From Haemonchus contortus (lineage: Eukaryota; Nematoda; Chromadorea; Rhabditida; Trichostrongylidae): DNA of 64,000 nt. The stretch's first letter is position 1, and every line of letters begins with the position of its first letter. This document shows positions 55,794 to 64,000 of this stretch, one piece after another. Where the stretch lies: NCBI GenBank assembly GCA_000469685.2, contig LS997567.1, positions 44,837,695 to 44,901,694 on the forward strand, read 5' to 3'. Under the pieces are notes generated by a model that did no database searches, was not told the origin of the DNA, and was given only the letters and a program-made list of their open reading frames with translations. The position numbers and the translations under genes are program-made.

Positions 55794-57129
55794 ACGTGCG
55801 TCCGAGGATGCGCGGTGCAAGTTGCGCGGCGACGTTTGTGGCTATTTGAACGGGTTTAGCGCTTATCATTGGGGCCCGAATTTGAAGTATAGTCGATTAG
55901 TAGGATGGGCTGACCCTACTTAATTACTCCACTTCGAGTTTGTGCCCCAATAATAGGCGCCAGAGCCGTTCGAATCGCCACGAACTTCGGGGTGTCGGTA
56001 TTTGTGTCCAATTGTAATTACTTCGCACCTTCCTCGCCCATCCACCACTCGCCTGTGGGGTGACCTCCCTTGATTGGTTGGCTGGTGACCTTTCTGGCAG
56101 TCTCGGTGTACTGATATTGATTTTATGGATTGAAGCATTTATTAATGTGTTATTATTAATAATAGTATAATGTTTATTGTTAATATTATTATTACTACAC
56201 ATTTTGAAATAGTTTGTGCCTATGAACTTTCGGTAGAACGTTAGAGAACGTGTTGTGCCTGGAATCCGTTATATTAGTACGTCATGCTTCCCACTTTTGC
56301 TTACCTGCCTTTCGCCAACATATGTTGGCACTTGGCTGTACCCTGGATTTGTAGTAGCCGTAGCTGCTCCTGGGGTCTCGGAAAACATAAGGTTTTGGTT
56401 CACAAAGCTCACAGTGCCTGCGGGTGCTGAGTGTAAATAAAAGGAATTCAAAGCTACAGCACTCGAAGGAACGGAAAGGGGAGGTGCAGGGGGTGGAAGG
56501 GGTCAGATACATGAAACAGAGGTGGTACAGTGTATTGTGGTGGGCTAGCTAAATATAGGGTTTCGCAGAAGTAAGAAGGAAACAGGAGCAGCTATTCGTG
56601 AGTTGAAGCCGGAGAAGACGCTGCAGTCGAATTCGGAGTAGTACAAGTCAGACATCGTGCTCATGCGATGGCAAACACAGTGTCCAAAAAAGTGATACAA
56701 GGTGTTGAAAAAAGTGAGAAAGGTCACTCTGTTGACTAGTTTTCCTGCAGGCGTCTTGTGAGAATGAATGCTGAATGCTTACACAATTTCCCCTTTCGAT
56801 AATTGCGATAATTTTTCCCCCTTTCTTATGATATTTCCAATGGTTATTTTAGCCTCCACATCTTATTTGTTTTATTATTTATGCATTACATATTTTTTGT
56901 TTTGCTTTATTTTATTTCTCACTGCTTTGAATGTAACGAAGTTTCTCACTCACGCAATCGATATTGTTAGCTGTGAGGCTAGTTGTCTGATAGAGAGGTA
57001 ACCAGCCAACTAATTAAGGGGGGTCACCCCCCACGCGAGTGAGTGGATGGGCGAGGAAGGTGTGAAGTGATTACAATTGGACACAAATTGACTCACCCGA
57101 ACTTCGCCGCGCGCATCCTTGGACGCACA
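55794..57129. mobile_element. Palindromic MITE, family P, split by a 1.1-kb element
   Basis: Left part 55,794-55,989; right remnant from 57,099 (GAACTTCGCCGCGCGCATCC). The GAACTTCG octamer is present on both sides of the insertion. Confidence 0.75.
55990..57098. mobile_element. Long-TIR DNA element, 1,109 bp, 8-bp target duplication
   Basis: About 95-bp inverted ends: GGGTGTCGGTATTTGTGTCC through TTGATTGGTTGGCTGG, repeated inversely at 57,003-57,098 (CCAGCCAACTAATTAAG). Duplicated GAACTTCG at 55,982-55,989 and 57,099-57,106. The interior is AT-rich without transposase. An 8-bp duplication fits hAT; the long ends and GGGTG terminus resemble the 47,154 element with its 9-bp duplication. Confidence 0.75.
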
Positions 57130-57519
57130 TATGGACCCGTACCCCTGTGGGCAGTGCGCCTAAATTGGAAGGATTTTAACGCCTCGTGAACGTGTGACAC
57201 TACAGTAACCCCTTAGTGCCCCACCATCCACCCCCGTGCGTTTCATCCGGAGTACCCTTCCGCTGGGTCGTATATGTGACTTCACCTAGCGTACCTCTCC
57301 ATTGCGTCGTATATGTGACGGGTGCTTATAGGCGCCTGGCTCAGTCCGCCGGCCGGGTGACTACGCGGCCTGCGGTATCGATCAAGATTCATTTGTAAAC
57401 GAGAGGCAAGCGCCGCCTCCGGCCGGCGGACCAAGAAAGCAGAAAGCATGTCTTCGGGTTACTGTGTAACACATTCACGAGACGATTAATTCCGTCCTGT
57501 TATGCTTGACGCCCAAGGT

Positions 57520-57850
57520 GGGGGAAGGATGACACACCCAAGAAGATGACTGCGAAGGGCGCGAGTGTTTGAATGACCCTTTTGCTTTGCCGTGGTAAGA
57601 TAAGTGGGGACGTAGCAAAGTACTTGACGCCTCCAGTACCGCGTGAGCAATGTTAGATTGATATCTTGAAACCGTGTTTTTCGATTAGAAGGACCGAAAT
57701 TCGGAGTGAGGGAGGATATTCACTTCAGGAAGGTACTCTAACATTGGAGGGGAACCAACCCTAAGAACGCTCAAGGAAGCAGCAGATGGTTAGGCTGTTG
57801 GCTATGCTGTTCTACGAAACACATTTGGAGGGTTAGGAAAATTAGGAACG
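57520..57850. repeat. Dispersed repeat, inverse of 40,640-40,980
   Basis: Blocks AAGAACGCTCAAGGAAG and GGAGGGTTAGG match 40,650-40,735 inversely. A related piece is at 35,240-35,420 (GGGAAGG..CCAAGGAAATGTTTGCC). No coding capacity. Confidence 0.5.
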
Positions 57851-58105
57851 AGCATTCACTTATCGCGCCCCTAGATACAAAGTAAAGTCAATCGAATGCA
57901 AATACTTGAACGTTATCATACTGCTCCCATATCGTCATTAGGTGTGTGAAAAGTAAACAAATGATGAGGAGGATAAGAAAGTGAAGCATTTAGACAAACA
58001 TAGCATCGTAAAGAAAAGATTTTTCCACCAGATATCAGATAAAAAGTTGATATCGTGATTACCAGTTGTTAAAAAGTCATCGAGTACCATTTGGCAGAAG
58101 TTGGG

Positions 58106-58291
58106 CTATTTCACAATTTTGACAGGGCATGCTTCCCGAGGCTTAGGGCTAATTTTAGCACCATGAGGTGAGGTCGCGAGAACTAGGCGAGCACCAGTCC
58201 CTTTAGGAGCACTTAGTCGATACTTACCAGTTCCTTTACTTTCCAACCTTTGCACTTCTGCGAAACATCCTCGACTCACAACTTGATACAT
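58106..58291 (-). CDS. Small open frame or terminal exon, 61 codons, unknown
   Basis: The ORF reads MYQVVSRGCFAEVQ and RLSAPKGTGARLVLATS and ends ACPVKIVK plus TAG. Its amino-acid mix is protein-like (Lys/Arg with Gly-Thr-Gly repeats) and unlike the AT-rich surroundings. A possible acceptor (GAGTCGAG) lies inside, so it could instead be a last exon. No family recognised, and no partner exons seen upstream to 58.9 kb. Confidence 0.25.
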   Translation of the reverse strand: MYQVVSRGCFAEVQRLESKGTGKYRLSAPKGTGARLVLATSPHGAKISPKPREACPVKIVK

Positions 58292-58889
58292 TGAGAATCC
58301 TGCTCATACAGAACTCTCCTCATCGAAACATCTCACTCCGTTGAAACGTCTTTTTCAACCAACGATATGCACATACACTTCTTGCTCGACAGCATGTTTT
58401 TCCCTTTGAACGCTGAGCTTTAGAAACTCACATTACTGACGAACAATGTAATTATCGGATCTAGTTATTAATATAGATAATGATTTATTCATACCAAGTT
58501 GTAAAACGAAACTGAGGACTTTAATTTCAAGGTTACCAGATTTCCACACTCTGATCATATATTTCTAAGAACAACAAAGGATCCGTTATTTTACAGAAAC
58601 ACTCAGAATTGCTCGAACATGTAATCAATATAACTCATTTACAGAAGGTTTGGGTGAATTTATTGAAATTTCAAGAATAAATGGCTACGGAAAAGATTTT
58701 ATCATTACTAGTATCCTAAGATGTTTATATAATAATAAGTTTATTTGTTATAAATATGCTATCAACCAAGGATTCAAACGAGGTCCATAGGTTTGTTTAA
58801 GATTTGGACAATAGTTTTATAAACAAGTAAATGCGTTAATAAGTCTACTTAACTCTCCTTATATTTATTTTGCTATATACTAACATTTG

Positions 58890-58997
58890 GGGCGGAAGTG
58901 GTGTGGTAGCAAGGATTATCTCACACTCACGGTCAGGGGTTCGAACTTGGATGTCCGCCTAGGCCAACCAAGCCTTCCATCCATTCTCCATTCCATG
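58890..58997 (+). repeat. tRNA-derived SINE head, separated from its body by a Tc1 element
   Basis: A-box-like GTGGTGTGGTAGCAAGGA and B-box-like GGGGTTCGAACTTGG. The SINE body resumes at 60,582 (CATCGGCTGGCCACCGCAAG) and runs to about 60,740. Confidence 0.65.
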
Positions 58998-58999
58998 TA

Positions 59000-60579
59000 C
59001 AGTACCGTTCAAAAAGAAACCAATTTGAATTTTTTTTGCAATAACTCATCTCGAATTCAATATTTTTGACTGACTTTTTGATATGTTGTCAACAGTAACG
59101 ATTTTCAATGTTTCCATCACACAGCTCACGGAACCCTTTTTTTATTCCTTCTAAAAGGCCACTTTTTTTCACATTTTTTCTAAACAGGACAAAATAACAT
59201 CAAATTTAATAATTTAAAATAAATCGCCTCACTTCAGCGCTATCATCATGAGATCTAAACCTAACTAACTACTAGTCTAATACTTTGTAGCGAAGTCGTT
59301 GTCATCGATGATGGCTTAGCATCTGCGGGGCATTGGTTCGACCAACTTGTCGATCAGGCACTCACCAATTTTCCTCCATTTTTCTTCAAATTGGCCAAAT
59401 CTCTGAGCAGCATTTGTGATTGTTTTACCGGCTATCCTTTCCTCGAGATCCTGCCGCGAGGGTTGAATGATCTTCAGTTCAGGGGACTGGCTAGGTCAGT
59501 CAAGGCATCGAATTTTCCGTCGAGTCAGCCACTCGCGCCCCTTTGTAGATCTGTGTTTGGGATCGTTATTTTGCTGGAAACTAAGTTTTATGCCGTGCAC
59601 AAGACGGCCGAAAGGTAGCATGAATTCCTGCAAATTGTCTACGTACATCTGCTGGTCCATAGTGGTCTGGATATGGTGCAGGGACCCCATGGCTATACTC
59701 CGAGAACATCCCCAAACCAATACTGAGCCAACACCATGCCTGAGAGTTGTCAATTGGGACTTGGGGCCGAGACTTGTATTTTAAAAGCTCGTCTACGAAC
59801 GAAATCCCGTCTCTATCAAACAAAGCAATCTTTGACTAGTCGCTCTACACGACTTCTAGTCATTGGTCGAGGATCAAGGAACGTGCTTACGCGCCCATTG
59901 AAGTCGAACTCGTCTGTTTTTCAGAGATCCAGATACTTTCTCACAAGTCCTCTTCCATATAATCCAGCATCCCACAGGCGTCTGTTGATGGTAACTCTAG
60001 ATGGTAGCAACGTCGCCGTCGTCGATATTTCGGCCATCATATCGGAAGTTGCTCGTCTGGAAACCTGGGTGGACGCACAAATAGTCTTCCTATCGTCCTA
60101 AGGAGCGGCAATCCGTGGTCTTTCCGAGCGGGCTTGTTTGACTGGGCCTGTGAGCGAATCAATACTTCCTATATCCATCGCAATCGTAGACATTATCACA
60201 ATGAACAGCCTTGGATGTTGAGCATGGGTCAATTCCTGCTTACTGCCCGTGGCAATGGCGGAGTGCTGCTCTACGATCAGGGTGCGAGAGCCAGAGTTTC
60301 TTCTCTTCACTGAGACCGATTAGCTATCAGAACAAAAAATCACCAACACTTCTAGACTCAGAAAACACAATGAAACCTACCTGAGGAACATGCCCTTTTC
60401 GCAAAACTTTTGAAAAAAAAATTCACCCACTCGACGGGAAGCGAGCTACTGCCGATCTGCATCGCAGAAGAGTCGGTAATGTTTGTAAAAGGTGCTGTCA
60501 GAAAATCACCCAGATAAGTTGAGTTCGAGCTGAGTTATGGCAGAAAAGGTTCAAGGTGATTTCTTTTTGAACGGTACTG
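59000..60579 (-). mobile_element. Tc1-like transposon, inactive, inserted in a SINE
   Basis: Inverted ends CAGTACCGTTCAAAAAGAAA are flanked by TA at 58,998-58,999 and 60,580-60,581; length 1,580 bp. Minus-strand transposase pieces: SRVTINRRLWDAGLYGRGLV (helix-turn-helix end), GSVLVWGCSRSIAMG, MDQQMYVDNLQEFMLP, FQQNNDPKHRS (the catalytic Asp of QDNDPKH reads Asn), QSPELKIIQPSRQDLEERI (the IEN glutamate lost) and LIDKLVEPMPRRC. Several frameshifts. Confidence 0.88.
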
Positions 60580-60581
60580 TA

Positions 60582-60740
60582 CATCGGCTGGCCACCGCAA
60601 GTCATTGTATAGGCCACATACGCACTCATTACGCCACTACTAATATGACGCTACTTTTGAATGGAAGTCGAGTGCGGGGACGCATCCCTCAGACGGGACT
60701 GACTAACGCCAAAAACTTTATCCTCTATCCCTTTTACTAA
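60582..60740 (+). repeat. tRNA-derived SINE body (continuation of 58,890)
   Basis: GGCCACCGCAAGTCATTGTA, ATGGAAGTCGAGTGCGGGGA and CAACGCCAAAAACTTTATCC match 40,965-41,225. Confidence 0.65.
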
Positions 60741-60744
60741 CATT

Positions 60745-62965
60745 TGATCTAAAACTTCCTTATTTAATTTCATATATTTTAGATTTGTTGTACTTTTGAA
60801 TATTACATTACCATAGAACGCTCCGATACAACTGAGTATTAGCTCAGGGTTCTGCGTAGTTTTATTCTCCTTTTCTCCTTTATTGTTTTAGGATCTCTAT
60901 AATTTACGTTTTTCACAATCGTTTTTATAGTTTATTTTGTTTTCATTACTGTTGTTGGTTTTTAACTTTACGTTAGTCTCAAATTACTGATGAGCCTCCG
61001 GAACTAGCGCAAGAAAAATGATTCGTATGGGTTTAGAAGCGAAACGAATCATATTTCGTTATATCGCTATATTACTATTTTCTCTCTTTCTATTTCTCTC
61101 TTACTTCTCTTTCTATTCTTCATTCTTACCTTTTGTGACTGGACACACTACTGGAACCTTTTGTTATTCCTTACTATTGCTATCATCATACATATCCAAT
61201 CATTCACTTTTCACCCGCTTATGAAAGGTTTGGACAGCATGACGGCGAGTTTTCGCACCTAGAGAAGAAGTGACTTTTCCGTGCAAAGCTGGCACCCTTT
61301 CTTAAGAGAGAGTTCGTTCAAAGAAATATAGAGCAAAACAACTAGAAGGTACACGATTATAACTGCAAACTTGACGGCACCTGATCTATGATTAAATTTG
61401 AGAACTAGTTAAAAAAACTAACAAGTAAAATGAATAAAGACCACAGTAAAGCATAGCATCAGGTCGCCATCACCTGCCAGGTCTGGAATAGCCAGCTGTA
61501 CAGAAAACAAGATGTATCTGGACCATGCTCATGACAACCAGTGTAGAAAAAGTAAAACTCGCTCCATCAATCAAAAACTGCTTCCCCTCAGCAACGACTA
61601 CAACAAAAAAAGTAAACCACTCTGATCGTCCGACTGACACCGGACATTCATCCTTCTTGTGTTAAAGTTGACCCGCCGCCTGCATTCCTAAGTTCAAAAG
61701 CTCTGGTCCAAGGGAGCAGGAGCTATCGATTTTCACCGAAACACACATACACACATACATCGTGCGCACCCCGCCATCGGTGGAGCCCTGCTGACTTCTC
61801 CTCACGATATACAACATATGCCAAAACATACAATGATTTAGTTATAAAATTGAATGAAAAAGTGGTTGTTAATTAACCTAATAATTCAATTTAAAAGTTT
61901 TTTTCTGGTCAATGTATGCTAGTACCCAGATTTGAATTCGATGTTTTACTTCGCGATTACATTTCTCATGACAATTCACATCTGGCCCTCAGAAGAGAAA
62001 GTAGTAAAGTAGCAAACTCGCAGATTGCAGTGTAGTAGCGCAAAGCCCTTCCTTCCGCCTCCTTCTTCTCCCCCCCCTCCCCTCCTCCTCCAGGCTTGAT
62101 TTTAAGTAAAAAAAAATACAGCCTTGCAAGTAATTTGCTTTTATTCAATATTACTCAATTATTGTGTTGGCAACATTCGGAACAAGATGAGTCAATCCGT
62201 AGACGACTCGAAATCAACAACAACGATATTAATACATGGTAGTAGTACTCAATGGATAGAACAAAAGCACCGATTCAAACGGAGAAAATTTCCAAATAAC
62301 ACTATGGGAAAAAAGAGGGAGTCATAATATAACGTTCGTATTGTAACATGGCTCGAAGTCGATAACAACTAATGTGATTGCTGTGCGATGAATGTTCGAC
62401 ATTAAATTAGCTGTAATGAAAGTGTGTACCCGGCAGTCGGTCTCAATTTTGCGTATATAGTTCACTAGAATGCGTTAAAAGAACTGTACACTAGTTACGA
62501 ATGACCAGTGAGGTTACTTCGAAGTGAGTATATGAAAAACACCATAGAGCAGAAAAGGTGCATAAAACTTGGGAGTTTATTGCAAGCTTGTGCATGTGGC
62601 GCAACGTGAGGAACGGTAGACGGCTCTCATACACCAACCACAAGTTGCCCTCGCACGTTTCGCTCATAGGTTTCCCGAATCTCGCGCAAAATACTCGGGG
62701 CAAGGGTAACAGATGGCGCTTGAGTATGAGATACAAAAACAACAAGACGTAAAACGATGTAAATTCTGTTCCGTCGCCAAGTCCGTTTTCGGTACGCTGC
62801 ATTTCAAAAGCTCAAAATCGTGTCGAAGCGACTCATATCAAAACGTAACCAAGCGGGAAACAGCAATTACATTGTGCGAGTTAGTATTACATAACTAATA
62901 ATTTTGACAAGATTATGCCACAGTGAACGGGGGAATTTACAGAGTACAAAGCTAAGTACTTTATG
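60745..62965. other. AT-rich intergenic DNA
   Basis: Apart from the GC-box fragment at 61,640-61,790 I see nothing. It should include the 3' UTR of the right-edge gene just below 62,970. Confidence 0.5.
61640..61790 (-). repeat. GC-box repeat fragment with (CA)n
   Basis: CTAAGTTCAAAAGCTCTGGTCC, ACACACATACACACATACAT and GCACCCCGCCATCGGTGGAG match the inverse of the 24,962-25,620 family. Confidence 0.5.
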
Positions 62966-62969
62966 GATA

Positions 62970-63766
62970 TCATACAATGCTAGTTGCAAAATCATTACTG
63001 GATTTGTTGACCTCAGAACTACCATTCGACGAGGTGAGGCTGAAATTGGCAGAATCGTCGTTTCTTTGACCAACCGCTTTCATTGCATGACGAACTGAAG
63101 TAGAGCCTGTTGAGACAGCTCGTGAAGGTTTTTGGAGAGTGCGGTCAGTATACGTGTTGTCCTCGACAATTGTACCGTAAAGACCACCCCCGCCGTTAGA
63201 AGTGTTCTGACCATAAAGGGGCGTATTAATCTGAGGAGATCCTGGCGTTGGTGTTTGACCATCGTAGTTACTCGTCGACCCTTGACTGGTCAGGGTCGAG
63301 GTTGGCGTAAAACACTGCTCTTGTTGCGATGAAGAAGCGGACATTGTTGGCTGTAAAGCGGTTGTTAGTTCAGTAATACATGATTGGGATAGACGTTAGA
63401 AGTGTAATGGCTAAGGATGATTGCACAGGTGCTCAACAATCGCCCCACCACTCGCACAGGTGCAGGAAAATACGGGAAATTGAGAATAAGTATTAAACGG
63501 AAGCTTGATAAAAACGACGATATTAAAAGAAAGCACCAGTTTTCTAGACTGAACAGATCAGAAGACAGTTACAAGAACCAAATATGGGATTATGAGAACT
63601 CTACTTGATCACAACCTTATTAGAATTGTACGATGGCTGGCCTGGCTGCCCAGGTGGTGCTCGTTGAGAGGTCCACTGCGAAGGCACCGAGCCGTATACT
63701 CCACCCTTGTCTGAGGTGTCGAAGGAGGTGAGCTTAATTGCTGATCGATGATATGGAGACTGATCT
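62970..63766 (-). CDS. 3' end of a gene entering from the right edge: Ser/Thr/Gly/Pro-rich C-terminal tail (two exons, 63,616-63,766 and 62,970-63,350)
   Basis: The penultimate exon (151 bp, phase 2 to phase 0, acceptor CGCTTTCAG, donor GTTGTG) reads DQSPYHRSAIKLTS and GGVYGSVPSQWTS. The last exon (127 codons with TGA, acceptor CTTTACAG, phase 0) is rich in Ser, Thr, Gly, Gln and Pro, for example TPTPGSPQINTPLYGQ and NGGGGLYGTIVEDNTY. The phases agree, both acceptors are strong, and the frame stays open for 381 bp, so I treat it as real. No domain is recognisable. The repeated tyrosine-containing short motifs would suit a disordered cytoplasmic tail, but that is inference. If the GTTGTG donor is not used, the first exon could end the protein at 63,601. 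Upstream exons lie beyond 64,000. Confidence 0.7.
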
Positions 63767-63866
63767 CTGAAAGCGAAAAAACTCACTCGGGAGTAAATTA
63801 CGAGGTTTCTTTCATTTCAATATCTCCTAAAAAAGTTTTAACTGCTGCTCAGAATATTACATACAT

Positions 63867-64000
63867 TCATCCTACCTATATAATCCGCTAAGTGTGTCTG
63901 TTGGTGTGTTTGTGTGTATGTGTATGCGTATGTGTATGTGTATGTGTACGTGTATATGTGTACATGTGTACATGTGTACATGTGTAAATGTGTATATGTG
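63867..64000 (+). repeat. Start of another GC-box repeat copy: TATATAA head plus TGTG/TGTA tract, cut by window end
   Basis: CATCCTACCTATATAATCCG then GTGTGTCTGTTGGTGTGTTTGTG matches 24,962-25,000. The tract continues past the edge. It lies in an intron of the right-edge gene. Confidence 0.7.

Noticed and set aside
54210..57130. Arginine- and alanine-rich frames upstream of PERK
   Set aside because: They follow the palindromic MITE copies on both strands and so are repeat translations.

Overview
This window looks like nuclear DNA from a parasitic nematode, most likely a strongylid (hookworm-like) worm. That placement is an inference. It rests on small exons separated by short and very long introns, a PERK-type kinase, a TTAGGTTG-ended mariner family, Penelope-like retroelements with a GIY-YIG tail, and very dense non-autonomous DNA transposons. 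I see no operon-like bacterial layout, no rRNA and no CRISPR. Most long six-frame reading frames here are chance or transposon-derived. The real genes are chains of 30-180 bp exons.

The main gene is on the minus strand from 53,645 down to 24,258 (29.4 kb): a PERK / EIF2AK3 orthologue (nematode pek-1), the ER-stress eIF2alpha kinase. I could read about 23 exons directly: signal peptide, luminal stress-sensing beta-propeller, one transmembrane segment, kinase N-lobe, acidic kinase insert and kinase C-lobe with the stop codon. Nearly all exon phases close. One small exon is missing between the N-lobe and the insert, inside a 13.5 kb intron. The DFG motif reads DLG.

A second real gene enters from beyond the right edge on the minus strand. 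Its last two exons (63,616-63,766 and 62,970-63,350) encode a Ser/Thr/Gly/Pro-rich C-terminal tail that I do not recognise. Three further places hold exon-like segments with good splice sites but no recognisable family: 11.7-13.1 kb (minus), 16.9-17.3 kb (plus) and 18.9-21.6 kb (minus).

Everything else is mobile-element strata. 0.9-15 kb: Tc1/mariner and TTAA-type MITEs, an RTE endonuclease relic, a Penelope-like element (reverse transcriptase plus GIY-YIG) split by a 3-bp-duplication MITE, a mariner relic, tRNA-derived SINEs and a long TA tract. 22-26 kb: a palindromic MITE, a TTAA MITE, and a 115-bp-type repeat array in the last PERK introns. 28.5-42 kb (the giant PERK intron): facing Penelope fragments, a Penelope reverse transcriptase split by a mariner that is itself split by a TTAA MITE, a 1.45 kb fold-back, another TTAA MITE with a nested MITE, and a 4 kb GC-box repeat block with a 127-bp minisatellite. 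43-50 kb: mariner-derived hairpins, a mariner relic and a 9-bp-duplication fold-back in other PERK introns. 54-57 kb: four palindromic MITEs just upstream of PERK, one split by a long-TIR element. 58.9-60.7 kb: a dead Tc1 element inside a SINE.

Splice boundaries were read by eye from GT/AG sites, reading frame and similarity to known PERK organisation. No alignment or transcript data were available.
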